NCBI GenBank assembly: GCA_036874045.1
Contig: JAZBRI010000011.1
Location: forward strand, 12,778,501-12,842,500
DNA length: 64,000 nt
Reading direction: 5' to 3'
DNA from: Cymodocea nodosa
Lineage: Eukaryota; Streptophyta; Magnoliopsida; Alismatales; Cymodoceaceae
A program made the translations under genes and the position numbers. How positions within the stretch are numbered: position 1 is the first letter of the stretch; each line of letters starts with the position of its first letter. This document shows positions 1-12,482 of this stretch, one piece after another. Under the pieces are notes generated by a model. That model was not told the origin of the DNA. It saw nothing but the letters and a program-made list of their open reading frames with translations, and did no database searches.

Positions 1-629
1 GTCGAAGTCGTGAAGCAGTGGGAATGAAATTGCACAAATGCTATTCTGATACTTCATGGATACACATGGAGGTTTCATCAAATTATACGTATTCAAGGAA
101 CAGAGATAAAATATTAGTTAGAAAACACCAGTTAATTATCCACAGATGTTCTTTGTATGCATCTCGTTACGCTAATTGCTAATGTCGTTCAGTTTTTTGA
201 GATGTACGTCAAATTCACTAGAATGCGACAGAATGTGAAGTCATCCACGTGGAAGCCTGCAATCTTATTCCGCCGGATGTCATGGGTGACAATTGTCAAG
301 TTGACTGACCAAGATTGCAAGAAGAGCTGGTAGGTGAGTTTTGGTAAAATGCATATTAATTGTTAATGTATTATTATCTCTTTATCTTTACGTGATGAGC
401 ATGTGTTGGTTTCTTGTATATGTAAACCTCTTGCATTTGTTTTGAAGATTAATCAATGAGACTGACTTTTCCACCCTATGTTTTTTTATTCTCTTAGTTT
501 TTAATTTGGCATTGAGTGACGATCTTCCCTTTCCACTACATCAGCTTCCTTTTTGAGACTGATCCCCTTTTTGTTGGTGATTTCGCTGCTTCCCGTATCA
601 GCTCCCTTTTTGATGATCTTTCTATTTGA
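1..629. other. intergenic, no gene seen
   Basis: This AT-rich stretch has no long open frame and no recognisable protein match. It leads into the copia remnant and may be its decayed upstream part, but I could not identify an LTR boundary or primer-binding site. Confidence 0.4.
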
Positions 630-1590
630 GATTAAGAAGGTGATTTCTCAGTTGACGCAAGATTACATGTCTGTAGTCACCTATTAAAAGGATATTGGGA
701 CGAGCTCTTTTACCTTTGATGCATCTTCCTAGCTATAGTTGTGGTGAAATGAAGGTGTATGTGGAGCTGGAACAAGAGAGCAAGGTAATACAATTTCTTA
801 TGGGGTTGAACGAAAATTGCCCACCTAATAGAGGGTAAATGTTGATGGTGGGTTTGCCACCGAATCTTGTCAAAACCTACTCCCTAATCTCTGCAAAAAG
901 AAAAGTGAAGAGGAGTAAGGCAAGAAAGAACCACGGCTGCGTCATGTGTGTTCATGGTGGAGAAAATTCCCCCTCAAAAAACCTTTGTTTGGAAAGGGAA
1001 GGGGGCAATCTCTCAAGAATGGACAGAGTCAGGAGAAGGAAGAAATAAAGCGTGCTCACATTGTGAAGGAACGAGGCATGGCGTTTTACATATGCTTTTA
1101 GGTCATTGAGGTTCCACCATGACACAAGTTGCATAAGTTGACCTTGTGAACCTGAGCAAGGATTAAAAGCTTAAGAATCGAACAACAAATGGAGCAACTT
1201 GAAGCCTGCAATGATAATGCAACCCATTAACAAATATGCTACGTCACCATTGGCGAGCATGGTAGGTATTGACTTTCTCATGTCCTCCTTGAATTCCTTT
1301 ATTGATACTAGTATTTCGATAACGGATACAAGAACTACTAATCATATGTGTGAGCTTCGAAACAATCTTGTCTTTCCTCCCAATGGCAGTTTTGTGCCTG
1401 TAAAAGTTTTCGGATTTGTTAAGAAAAATGGTGACATAAATTTACATGACGTGCTACATGTGCCTTAGCTTTAGATTAACAAAGAGAGTATGGTTGTATG
1501 TGACCTTTTCTCCTAATTCACGCCCTCTGTGTGAGGGTAATTGGGCAAGCTGAGCTTCTTGATGACCTTTATATTCTTGATGCTTAAGAA
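630..1590 (+). pseudogene. Ty1/copia gag-protease remnant
   Basis: This is a decayed copia retrotransposon fragment read in several frames. About 635-700 reads as the UBN2-type gag segment IKKVISQLTQDYMSVV. About 800-890 gives QFLMG-like and GLPPNLVKTYSLIS, which fit the copia gag pattern LxxLxxxYSLI. Around 1050 lies a broken zinc-knuckle-like stretch (CSHCEGTRHG). Codons within 1199-1468 end in DINLHDVLHVP, the conserved stretch after copia protease. The usual DTGATDHM active site has become DTRTTNHM, so the catalytic motif is lost. A last trace reads IGQAELLDDLYILD near 1540-1585. Frameshifts and stops show it is dead. No integrase or reverse transcriptase follows, so it is also truncated. 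Confidence 0.8.
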
Positions 1591-1599
1591 GATTTTCCA

Positions 1600-3006
1600 A
1601 TAAATGAAATAAAAAACAAACAGATGATATGGGTATTTTAGTCAACTTCTTGGAGAATCTATCATAGGAAACTCATGTACAGAAGAATAATTAACAGTGT
1701 TAAAATTTCAAGGAGGGAAAGTAGAAAAATTTCTAGCTGGCGTAGGTTTGCATCAAGGAATCTTTCTCTAACCTCTCTTTCTTGTTTCGTCAAGGAATCA
1801 TCAAAATGGTGGTTGTGCCACTGGATCGGTGGTCTTTCGCTGTACTCTTCACCATTTTAGCGAGTCGTATTCTTTTCCGCTTCTCGACGACAACTGGAAG
1901 TTGCTGTGCATGCATTATTTAAACATTACAAAAATGTGAAATCTGACCTTAGGCTGCTGCATAGGAAATTATGGTCGGTGTAAGAGTCTTCACAGGAAAA
2001 GTCATAATAAGAGTTAATTTGGAAGGTACCACTCTTTCACAATTTTTGGTAGTCTTGGAAATGGTGGATGATATTTCAATAACTTTTTCATAAAATATTA
2101 GGTTGATATCCATAAATTTCCGAAAAAGTCATGTTTCAATATGCCTTTTAGGAAAATTACAATGGAATAGAACGTGAATAATTGTATGTTGCATTTGAAA
2201 CTATTTTTCAACAGGTTTTTTCAAAAATACCTTTCCAAACGGACTCAACAACGAGTAAATTTTTTATAGAAATGCAGCTAATACGATTCAGTTCAAATTT
2301 AATTTTTTTCAAAGAGCTAACGAGGGTCTAACTAACTTAGCTTAATACATAGAAAAGTTGCAGAAATATTATCCTAAGTTTCCCATACCATTCTTATAAT
2401 TTTTTGTCTTTACATAATAACAATAAAAGCTATAAATATAACATCACTTTCTAATAAAACAACTAGCTTTTCTCAAAAAAACTATAAACTTAACTGCATT
2501 GTGTGTACCGGAAAAATAATTTCTTTTGTCTGTGTCAACGCACAAGCCTATTATCGTTCAAGTTTCCAAAGAAATCCGACCGTAGAATCCTCGTCCCGTG
2601 GACCTGAAAGTCATACCAACCGTTTGATTTTTTTTCTTTCAAGGTTTGCACATCTTGTCGTGAAAATATAAAAATATTGAAAAGATTTCTTCACCGTTCT
2701 ACTACACGAAAAGTTTATGTTGGTATCGTAACAGAGACCACCGTCTTCCTCGTCCGTTGATTCTTCAAACCACGTAAGAACAAAAAAAAAAAAAAAATTT
2801 ATTGGCAACGTACGTACATCATTTTTTAGTAATGATCCAGCCGAGCTTAAGTTGTCACGTAGTAGCAATCCCAGTCCCGATGATTTCGTTTGTTCCAACG
2901 CTTATCCGTAGAAGAGGGAAAAAAGATGTGCCTTCAAATACGAAGCAAAGCTGTTAATTATATGATTCTTTATCAGAAGATCACAGAATGTCGTTCAGAC
3001 TTCACC

Positions 3007-3058
<52 letters not shown>

Positions 3059-3440
3059 ATATGTATGTATGTAAAGAGAGAGAGAGGGAAAAAGATTTAA
3101 AAGGTACTGTTTAACGGAATTAAGAGCATCTTCGGCAGAAAGGCATCCTCAATTCTATTATTCTATACCGAAAGTAATCGTGACCATGGAAAATAGCAAA
3201 AATGAAATAAATACTTGACCCAAACACGTATTATTCGGCTTCCGACCCACGTCTTCCCCCACACACTGCAAAGAATAAGTACGCTTTCCCTTTTTTATTT
3301 TTGTCCCAGACGTTGAGATTACTTTACCAGCCGAGATTTATTTTATTTTTATTTTTTTTAAAAAAATCTTGAAAAATGGTCACTGCCCCTTCGCCTCCCG
3401 TCTGACCCAGATCCGCCCTCCGCCCTTCCTCCTCCCTTGC
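1600..3440. other. intergenic, AT-rich
   Basis: No gene is supported here. Short open frames have no recognisable domain. A poly-A run lies at 2787-2800 and an (AT)n tract at 3010-3045. The last 200 bases are the likely promoter and 5' leader of the ROH1-like gene. I see no clear TATA box at a convincing distance. Confidence 0.5.
3010..3072. repeat. (AT)n microsatellite with (GTAT)n tail
   Basis: An uninterrupted AT dinucleotide run of about 18 units passes into imperfect ATGT/GTAT tetranucleotides and then GA repeats (3075-3087). It is a simple sequence repeat and likely polymorphic. Confidence 0.9.
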
Positions 3441-3471
3441 TGTCTTGGTATGCGAAGGAGCACCACCGTCA

Positions 3472-4719
3472 ATGCCGGCGACCGACTCCTCTTCCTCCGT
3501 CCCCTTCGTCTCCCTCGGCCGCTCCTTCCTCAGCCTCCGCCGTGACAACCTCCACTCCTCCTCCGATGACGGCATCCCCAACTCTTCCTCTTCCTCCTCC
3601 TCGTCCCACCTGGAGCTCGACCTCGAGGCTTTCCAGAAGCACGTGGCAGACCTCTTCAACGATCTGGCGGACTGCGAAGGTGAGGAGATCCTCTCCATTC
3701 AGTGGATCCGGAAGCTTCTAGACTCTTTTCTCCTTTGCCAGGAGGAATTCCGCCAACTCGTCTTCTTTAACCGTAAGGGTGCCGCCGCCGCCACCACTGG
3801 CTCTGCTCCCATTCTGTCCCGCCCTCCTCTCGACCGCCTCCTCAACGAGTTCTTCGAGCGGGCCGTCAAGGCGCTCGACGTCTGCAACGCTATACGCGAT
3901 GGCGTCGACCAGATCCGCCGATGGGAGAAGCACCTGGAAATCGTGCTGGTCGCCCTCGGGAACAACCACAGGACGCTCGGGGAAGGGCAGTTCCGGAGGG
4001 CGAAGAAGGCTTTGGCAGAGTTCATGATCTCCATGCTCGACGACAAGGAGACCGGATCCGTGTTCTCCCACCGGAACCGGTCTTTTGGGCGTAACGGCAA
4101 TTCGGGTAAGGATGGGCACGGTCACAGACGGTCGTCATCCGGTCCAGGCCACTCGCGATCCTTGTCCTGGAGCGTCTCGAGGTCGTGGTCCGCCGCTAAG
4201 CAGCTCCATGCTATCAGCAACAACCTCGCGGCGCCTCGTAGCAACGAGGTCGCTGCCACGAATGGGCTTGCGGTTCCGGTGTACACGATGAGCACGGTTC
4301 TGCTGTTTGTGATGTGGGCTCTTGTTGCGGCCATACCGTGCCAGGATAGGGGGACTTATATCCATTTCTCGGTTCCAAGAAGCTTCGTTTGGGCGGCGCC
4401 GGTTCTGACCCTCTACGAGAGGATTGTGGAGGAGTCGAAGAAGAAGGACAGGAAGAATTCCAATGGGCTTCTCAAGGAGATACACCAGATCGACAAATGC
4501 GTTCGTAATTTGATGGAATTGACCGACGTCGTCCAGTTCCCCATGGAGGAGGACAAGGAGACAGAGGTCAGGGAGAGGGTGAGCGAACTGGCGCAGGTCT
4601 GTGAGGCTGTGAAGGATGGGTTGGACCCCTTGGAGCGCCAGGTGAGGGAGGTGTTCCGGAGGATCGTCCGCGGCAGAACGGAGGGTCTTGATAACATGGG
4701 GCAAGCCCCACACACCTGA
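3472..4719 (+). CDS. ROH1: ROH1-like protein (DUF793/BPS1-like)
   Basis: This is a single-exon gene for about 415 residues. The N terminus [12 protein letters not shown] followed by [11 protein letters not shown] is the signature start of plant ROH1-type proteins (DUF793). Arabidopsis ROH1A interacts with the exocyst subunit Exo70A1 and affects seed-coat mucilage, so a role in exocytosis is inferred from the family. I chose the ATG at 3472 because the family starts at MPxTD; an in-frame ATG nine codons upstream (3445) would add non-conserved residues. The protein is mostly helical. A Ser/Arg/Gly-rich linker lies near residues 200-240. A hydrophobic stretch near 275-292 ([18 protein letters not shown]) is the family's possible membrane segment. 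The C terminus is a coiled-coil-like region with [21 protein letters not shown]. The coding GC content is high compared with the flanks. The ORF is intact, and a possible GT donor at 4864 suggests an intron in the 3' UTR. Confidence 0.92.
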   Translation: MPATDSSSSVPFVSLGRSFLSLRRDNLHSSSDDGIPNSSSSSSSSHLELDLEAFQKHVADLFNDLADCEGEEILSIQWIRKLLDSFLLCQEEFRQLVFFNRKGAAAATTGSAPILSRPPLDRLLNEFFERAVKALDVCNAIRDGVDQIRRWEKHLEIVLVALGNNHRTLGEGQFRRAKKALAEFMISMLDDKETGSVFSHRNRSFGRNGNSGKDGHGHRRSSSGPGHSRSLSWSVSRSWSAAKQLHAISNNLAAPRSNEVAATNGLAVPVYTMSTVLLFVMWALVAAIPCQDRGTYIHFSVPRSFVWAAPVLTLYERIVEESKKKDRKNSNGLLKEIHQIDKCVRNLMELTDVVQFPMEEDKETEVRERVSELAQVCEAVKDGLDPLERQVREVFRRIVRGRTEGLDNMGQAPHT

Positions 4720-5869
4720 CCGCGAAGTTTCGATCATCGAAACGTCTGGTAGTACGGTTGAACGCGGAATCCGCCTCCGGCTGAAGCTGCCGCGGAAGAA
4801 AAGCTGCTGCTGATGGTGGTCTCAAGGGTCGGATTGCAGGAGGACGGCAAAAGGTTTCATCAGGTAAATAACTTTACACCACCATTACACATTGCGCGAT
4901 GAAAGGATTTGTTTTGAATATTCTCTGCTATATTGTATTGTGATCATTTCTTTTGGGTTGTCAAAATTTCTGGAACTGCTCCAAATTTCATACACCGGGG
5001 GTTTTGTTAATGCGCGCTACCCAACACTCCGACTTGTTTTTGTTGATTGAGTTCTTTTTATGTTGAAAGCGTGCCGTCTCTGTATGTTTAATGCTTGTCG
5101 GAGAGGAAACTCCCGGAAATTTCATATTTGCTCTCTCTCTCTCTACGATTTCCGTCTCTCTCCTTGTCTTCCTCTCTTATCTCTTTCCTCTTCTGTTTTC
5201 TCCTCCTCCTTCACTGTTTTCCTTTATCTGAAATGATTATGTATTGAATTGGAATTGCTATATATGAAAATTTCCAAAGTGTCGGTCTGGTTTGGTAGTA
5301 TAGATTATTGCGATTTTCCATTCCTGAAGCTCTTTACCATTTTCCATTCTTCTGTATAAAAATAGATAAATAGACCAAGGTCGTAAGTGTCAGCTGGATG
5401 GGTGGTTTGGAACCGGTATGATATCTTCTTGTCCGCCCGTCACGTGTTCGTTTTGTTGGTTGTCTCTACTTCTCTGTGAAGGTGGACTATCTTGCATGTT
5501 GTCGAAAATGTTGTCTTCCCACTAAATCGATGCAACTTGGTCTTCCAATCACGTGGAGTTCCACCCGTTCACTTCGTATACCTGTAAGGCAAAAACCAAT
5601 GTCGTTTTTTTGATATTGATTACGTTTTTGTTTTTCCCTTGAGATCTTACTTAACTACATTTTGATAAGAAATTGTGGAGATGGTCAATGGATTATAAAT
5701 TGTGTTTTTCCTTTTCGGCCCCCCACATGAACTAAGATTAAGAATATTCTGGTAGAGAGGGAAAGAGATTTTAGGGAACGAAACACTAATATCTTACTTT
5801 CCAATGGAATTTTTCCTTTGTTGTTTCTTCAAGGGTAGGATCAGTATAACCTTTAGTACGTAGGGTTGA

Positions 5870-6560
5870 TCATGTAAATCTTTTTGCTTTCATGTACTTT
5901 TATTTATGGTCAAATTTTTAGTTGATTACATAAATTTAAATTTTTTCCCCACAATTCCTAACTATGTCGTTTTTTTAAACTTCTTTGCTAATTAATCAGT
6001 CTATTCCGTGGTCTCCTAATGATATATATAGTCAGACTATTTATGTCGATTTTCTGTTATTTTTAATTGATGCAATTCTGCTATATTTTTAATAAAATCA
6101 TTTTTTTTAGTCTATCCATTGTGGTATAGTCATCTATCCATTTAAAGATTAGCATTAAAACCATAAAGTATAATAACTAAGCGTATAAATTTTTTCTTTT
6201 AATTTTAAAAATATCCTCTTTCACTTGATACTTCAAAAGCATTTCTCTATTTTATCTTATGAATAACATAACATCTTCTATAAATTTTTTATTGTTACTG
6301 ATCTTAAATATTTAAAAATGTTATTTTTATGGGTCTCATTCATGGTCATTTAATTATATACTTTCATTGAACCAGCGTTACATTATTTATTTTTTGACCT
6401 ACTCAATTTAAATCTTTTGAACTTCGAAGTATCTCTTTATGATTCTAATTTAAAATTAATTATTGACTTAAATCTTTCATCAATTAAATTTATGTTACCA
6501 GTAAATAACTCCTATCTTATCTCACCTCATCTTTCGCTGTGTCCATACAAATTTCCCCAC
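5870..6560 (-). mobile_element. LINE remnant, 3' part of reverse-transcriptase ORF
   Basis: The minus strand carries an eroded copy of the non-LTR segment also found at 31530-32290. The two share an ordered series of blocks: an end near 'caatttaaatctttt', a middle 'ttttcttttaatttta' block, and a distal block 'aataaaatcatttt'. In the better copy this segment encodes the C-terminal reverse-transcriptase motif. Here stops and indels have destroyed the coding capacity. No target-site duplication was found. Confidence 0.6.
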
Positions 6561-6654
6561 ATTCTTTCACGATCTGAAGTGTTCTTCATCAAACTTTTTT
6601 TTGGGGAGTTTCCAATTTCCTGTGAGGTTTAGGTTCCAACTGTTGTGATGGATG

Positions 6655-6795
6655 AGAAGTCACCAACCAAGTTTGTGACGAAAGTACCTTTTTCTGGAAT
6701 ATGCTCCGGAAGTTTGGCAAGATAATTTGCCAGGCCCATAAACATCTGAACGGAGGAGGACTCAAGAACTTTTATTGTGGTGAAGCATCATAAAA
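6655..6795 (-). pseudogene. possible LTR-retroelement RT/RNase H scrap
   Basis: The minus strand can be read as SSSVQMFMGLANYLAKLPEHI. This resembles the linker after reverse transcriptase in Ty3/gypsy polyproteins, where a 'FLGLxNYLxKFI' motif is conserved. It is only about 45 codons long, so the call rests on one motif. Confidence 0.4.
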
Positions 6796-8521
6796 TCTTT
6801 TGTACAAACTTTCTTCATCTCTTGTCTCTTCTTCTCCTCTCTAAGATGGTTTGATCAAGTATATTCTTGTCTACTTGTTTAAACCAAGTATGATTTAAAT
6901 AATTCGTAAATTTATTTATAATTTGCATCATTCATTAATCGTCCCTCTAGACATTGTCATCAATCTTAATATGACATAATCGATGAAAGGGTAACAATAT
7001 TTGTGTAAAGAATGGCGTGGGAAAGAGGAGGAAAATCTTGATGAAATTGTGGCTTTCAATTTTAGAGTGTGATAACTTTAAAATAAAGTAATATTGTAAT
7101 AGTAATTTAAGATTTGACGTATGTTTGTTAAAATAGAGTATTGCTTGTAGTAGGTTTTCATTCAAGTCTACCTTTATTTTTTTTATAAAAGGAGTCTTGT
7201 CTTGTAATTAATATTTATGAGTTATTTATTGCTCTTTTAAGTTGTAATTAATATTTTGGAATTGATTTTGGCAAATTTATTATGATAATATCGTTATGAT
7301 GTCTTAAACCTTTTAAACGTATATTAACACTAATTAACTTACGTAACGTCTATCATGTTAAAATATAAAACGTCGCCACGCAGAACGTTAACGTATATAA
7401 ACAACATATATTTTAACATAGATGTACGAATATATATTAGTTGGGTAGACATGAAGGCAAACTTTAAACGTTATAGTCTCCACTTGTATGTACCACGAGT
7501 AGTGAAGTGTGGCACACCTACTTTACCGTTAGTCTCCTAGAGAATGCATTTTGCACCCCCCCATTGTGCTGCTTTACTTTGGAGCCAAGAGCAGTAGTTA
7601 GATTAGCAAATGCGCTTACTCTCCTGTAGTATGGCTTGAGGCAAACTTAAAAGAATTTATGTGTATGAAATATGTGGACAAGACATGGTGAGATGGTTCA
7701 TTTTCTTATCAACCTACAATATCATGCGTGTATCTTAATGACTCTTATTACTCCACTGGACTTGATTAGATTCTGTTTAACGTAAAACCAAATCTATTTA
7801 CCTAACACGCCAGCCCTCGAATTAAGAATTATCATCTCCAACCACAGGATGGTTAGAAAATCCGTTGCCGTTGGTGTTGGTACCACACTTCAGGGTATTT
7901 TTGTCATTCGACCGCAGGGAAAAGCAGTCGTCCTGCTTCTGTTCTGTTCCGTCCCCACAAATGTCGACCAGTACCGCAACAAAACCAGCAGCAGGCGTGG
8001 GGTGGAAACCACCGCTGTTTCGAAGGGGAAGAGAAGTCGGCGCGCCCACCACCAGCAGCAGAATGCGAGGAGATCCACCCATCCCTGTGGGCCGCAGAAT
8101 AGGGACAAAGCAAGCAAGCAAGCACGATCATCATGGTAAACTAATCTATTAAACAAAATCTTTAAATCTTAATCATCGTTTGATAAATTACATAAATGGT
8201 AAGATTTAAGCAAACGTTTGGTTTGTTCACCATAGCATTAACAGTACCTTCTCCATGGTTTCCACGAGCCTGAAGCAGAAAAAACAAACCTTTTTTTTTT
8301 TTTTTTTTTTTTTTGAAAAAAACGAAGAGAGAATGAAAAACATCATCCCCTCGTCTGGTCAATGGCCAAGGCGCCTCTCTCTCTCTCCGTCCTCTATACC
8401 GGGGCTTTCTGGTTTCTCTCTACCCGGGCGGTAGCAAGCAACCGCAGTCCCCCCAGCTCATCATCTCTTCCGCCATTTCATTTCTTATTAATCATATAGT
8501 CGTCGGTTGATGGGTTGTACT

Positions 8522-10412
8522 TCACCTGTGCTTGTTGACCTGCTGCTGCTTGTTCCGCGGGAAGTAGGCGTTCTTCGGCTTCGGGATGTCCTGGATTTCC
8601 ATCACCTGTATCGTCCGTTGCTTCTTCGCTTCGCCCGCCCAAGAGATTCCGAAAAACACGACGTGTTGGTAAAATAACATAAAACAAAAGAACAACCAAC
8701 ACGGACGGAAGGAGTGAGATGGGTAGATGATGGTAAAAGTGACCTACCATTTTCGGCTTCTTGGTAATTCTCGTGGAGTCTCCTCCTGGCACAGGCGAGC
8801 CTTTCCGCGTCCTGGAGACCTTCCCTCTGCTGATGATCTCTGCCCCTCTGTTTTGCCATCACAAGTGGACTTTTTATTTTTTTCTCTCTTTTCAAATTTT
8901 ACTACGTACAACATTGAAGAGGTGTTTGCCAGTACTGGCAGTGGTAGATAGATGCTGGATTGTGGTTCTTACAGATGGAGGAGCGGAGGACGGTGCTTGG
9001 AGATGATGCTTCGTTGGAGTTGGTTCTCTTTTAGGAAGTGGAGCAGCGGCAGGGGCTGTCCCTTTCGCTTTTGCTTCTGGCTCCCAGCTGTTTCTCTCCA
9101 ACCCAGAACCCCCATCTGCTCCAAGTCACAGATGTATGTATATATATAGTTCCAAACCAAGCTCCAGGAACAAACTCAACAAAAACATGGAAATCTGAAC
9201 TTGCTGTATAAAAATCTTACTGTGAGGAATTGGAGAGTAGCCAAACTCTGGAACCTGCAATTTTTTCTAAAGATAAGAATGATTTCATATATATATACAT
9301 ATGTGTGTGTGTGTGTGAAGGAGGAAGAAATGAGGCTTGCGATTTTTTTTTTTTTGCCTACATGATTCCCATTTTGCGTGCTTCTTGCTGCGAATTGTTG
9401 GGGCGAGTCCCCGTCAGCTGCTTCAAACAGATGAGAATTCGCAGAATTAGAGAGATAACAAACATGGTATGGCTATTTTCTAATTCCAATACATACTGAT
9501 GATTGCAGAAGATGCTGTTTCGTTCTGGTTCCGCTTCACCCACTCGTCCACCAGATCCTTCCATTTTCTGCCACAAGAACGAAGAATCCAATGCCGATGA
9601 TGTCTTGAACATATCTGAAAATACCAGAAAATTTTTATTCCACAGCATCACCTCACCTCACGACTACCTTGACCAGCCTCCGAACCTCGCCGGATGGATG
9701 CTTGCGCAGGCCATTCACATGCCTTCCGATATCGGTTTCCTGAAATCCAAACATCAAAAAACACCAACGTCGGTCATCCTTTTCCATCTATCTTTCTCCC
9801 CTTCCTTCTTCTTCCTTGATCAGAAGGAAACAATGCCAACTCTCTTCTCCATTTTTTTTTATTTTACCTGAAGGGCTTTGAATGTGATGTCCATGTCTGC
9901 AAGGTTTTGGAGCAGATGAACAAGCGCCTCCTCGTCCTGCTCCTTCCATCGATCGTACAGGGGGAAAAAAAGAGAGAACCCAAAAAGATTCAATCGAAAT
10001 TGAACGAAAGTAGAACAGAATTCTTGAGTCCAGATTAACCAAAATCCACCTGATCGGGATCTTCAAGCAGCTCCTTGATGGCAAGGACGTTGCTTTTCTC
10101 GTCGTCTCCGTTCTGGACGTCGTATTCTTCCTCCTCTTCGTCGGGAGTGGCCGAAAAGCCCAAATCCTTCCCACCACCACCGTTCTCCTCCTCCTCAACC
10201 AACCCGGCAGGTGTCCCTTTTGGACGCAAAATCGGATCTCTCCCCATGATGGGCGGAGTCGTGGTGGCGTACAAGCGCTCCACAATCCCGTCTCTCCTTT
10301 CCCTTAGTTCATCCCCATGGTCCCTCGCCGCCACCAATATGGCCATGTCGATCAGGCCCCAGAGATCCGTGCCCGCCGTCCTCAGCACCACCCTGAACTC
10401 GTCGGAATCCAT
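8522..10412 (-). CDS. MED26C: Mediator subunit 26c (MED26c), TFIIS N-terminal domain protein
   Basis: Seven exons on the minus strand: 10412-10050, 9936-9868, 9739-9657, 9567-9497, 9115-8973, 8847-8748 and 8628-8522, giving 311 residues. All introns are GT-AG and all phases agree. It starts [18 protein letters not shown], the MED26c N terminus, followed by an acidic linker (EEEEEYD, near residue 100). Residues about 108-195 form the TFIIS N-terminal (LW) domain, with [35 protein letters not shown] and [13 protein letters not shown] Pro/Ala/Lys-rich linker follows, then the conserved C-terminal block [20 protein letters not shown] ending near [13 protein letters not shown]26 links Mediator to elongation complexes at RNA polymerase II promoters; the plant c-type role is by homology. 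At 311 residues it is somewhat shorter than Arabidopsis MED26C (about 350), mainly in the linkers. Confidence 0.93.
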
Positions 10413-10976
10413 GTGTCTCCCGGATCAGGGGGATGAGGCAATAGGAGTCAAAGCGAGGTAACCCTTTCTCTCCTTCACAACATCCTCTCTCCAACCCAGA
10501 GGAAGCCCAACACAACAGAACCCAAAAGGCCGCAGATACCCGTCAGACACACACACACACACTCTCTCTCTCTCTCGTGGAACAGAACATAGAAGAGATC
10601 GGTGCAGAGGGGAAGAGCGCAAAGAGAAGAAAAGAAAAGAAAAGAAAAAAAAAACCCCTACTCTTTTAATTCCTCTCCCTTTCCTTGTATATATACCTCT
10701 TTTTCTCCTCTCTTTGCTATTTCCGAACTAGAGGCCGGTCCTCTCGCTTCTCTCTCTAGAATTTTTTGGGTTTGGTTGTGGGTAGAGAGAGAAAGGGAGG
10801 TCGCGATAAGGGAAGCCCGGAAGGGCGGGGTGGCCCGCTTGGGTTCAGGGGCGACGACGAAAACGACGAGGACGGAGGAAGTGAGTGTGGCGACTTCTTC
10901 TCACGGGCATTTATCTAATAATAATAATCTATCCATTCGATGCGGTAACGGGATGTTGCTGTCGCGGATATGCTTC

Positions 10977-11010
<34 letters not shown>

Positions 11011-12482
11011 CTTTGTAAGTAGTGATTTAAACAGAAATTGGAATATGCACGTGTCTACGGGATTTTTTTCTAATAGGCACCTAATATATTTATTTAAGAT
11101 ATAAAATAATCGTATGAACGGTTAATCTATGGCATACTCTATCATGTATTTCGCAAAAATCAATAAAAGCAAAATCATACATTTAGATTTTAGATCAAGG
11201 ATCAATAGTTAGTTAATTTAAATTAAAGTCATACAATATATGCTAAAATTAAGCTACAGCATTCACCTCATGGAATCCATTTTGTATATCTTAAAATAGT
11301 TTGTTGATGTTTTAAATTGAAAGTTCGGTTGGATGACTGGATAGTTGTAGTCGTAAGAGAATGAATCGAATAATCAAAATCTAATGATCTAAATGAACAC
11401 GCCCGTACAGAAACAACTTGAAAATCTTTTAACAATCTCATGCTGCTAATTACTCTCAATAAGAGAAAGCAATCCACTGAATAAAAACATGCGGACACAA
11501 ATCACACGTGATCGTTTTTGTTGTCAATGTCGTAACGCTACATCAAAAATTTGAACAATAACTACAAGTACGAAATTTAATTTAATTTAGATTATCTCAA
11601 GTTTAAGCACTAAAAGCTTGAAGAAGTACCGACAAGAAGAGCTGGAGAAAGAGGAAACAAAAAAATCTCCACCGAACGCACTATAATCTCATCTCAGCAA
11701 CATCACAACCGTCCAAATTATACAGCCGTCGATCTGACTGCCAGTATCCGGAAAGAAACAAGACTTATCAGAGCAACGGCTCAATTACACTTTTTAAAAA
11801 AAAAAAAAAAATTATATATATAACGGTCCATCACGGAAAAGTATCTCCAGAGGTATTTTTGTAAAACTCAGTCAGAGTTTCCTTTTATATTATTACTACT
11901 AAATTTTCAAAATTTAAATTCGAAAATATAACTAGGTAATTTGGTACATAATATATTAAAATTTTAACTTAATAACAGTTACATTCGTTAACATAATTTG
12001 ATTATAAAATCAATAACTGAAGTTTATCAAAAATTATTGAATTTTTAAATCTATAAATAAAGAATTGATATATACGTATCTTGTTAAAACGAGATTTATC
12101 ATATATAATTTAATCCATGCCTCTCATGTTTTATTTATAAATCATATATAGGAATTTTGACGTAAATAAATATATTATATATATATATGTATGTATCTGT
12201 GTACATAAAGACGATGTAAGAGAAGAGAGTATCTATTTTTAATAATAATACTATAAAATACGATATTTTATAAATAAATCAAGTAAATCTTTTATAAATT
12301 TTGTATTTACTAAAATTTAAATCGTCTCGAAAATCACATACTACCGCCTATCACCGGTAGCAACTGTAGCATGTATTCTTCCGTTGTGTCTGGCCTGACA
12401 CCGTTATCCTGAAACCTCCCTCTCCTCTCCCCGCTCGGTCTTGGTTACTCCCGTCGCTCTACTCTTCTGCAAATTCCATATC
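10413..12482. other. MED26c/MurE intergenic region, divergent promoters
   Basis: This 2-kb space separates MED26c (minus) from the MurE-like gene (plus), so it must hold both promoters. The first 400 bases hold CT/GA repeats and GC-rich leader DNA. An (ATA/TAT)n palindromic tract lies at 10976-11010. The 11000-12350 part is AT-rich with no supported gene. A TATATA-rich stretch at 12170-12190 is too simple to call as a promoter. Confidence 0.5.
10688..10695 (-). promoter_or_regulatory. candidate TATA box for MED26c
   Basis: TATATATA lies about 275 bases upstream of the MED26c start codon on the minus strand. Transcription from about 30 bases downstream would give a leader of about 240 nt. That leader would include the (GA)n/(GT)n tract at 10548-10577. 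Pyrimidine/purine repeats of this kind are common in plant 5' leaders. The call is by position and consensus only. Confidence 0.45.

Larger units (their letters stand above)
4720..8521. other. intergenic with retroelement scraps
   Basis: It begins with the ROH1-like 3' UTR, including CT-rich tracts at 5120-5220. LINE and gypsy fragments at 5870-6790 are listed separately. Overlapping open frames at 7822-8160 on both strands lack any domain, codon bias or splice structure. A pure T run of about 27 lies near 8290-8315. No other gene is supported. Confidence 0.5.

Noticed and set aside
3324..4825. Several long minus-strand and alternate-frame open frames over the ROH1-like gene
   Set aside because: They are shadows of the GC-rich plus-strand ORF. 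Their predicted proteins are low-complexity and have no domain.
7822..8156. Five overlapping open frames on both strands
   Set aside because: Both strands are open at once because of local GC composition. No frame has a domain, and none joins to neighbouring exons.
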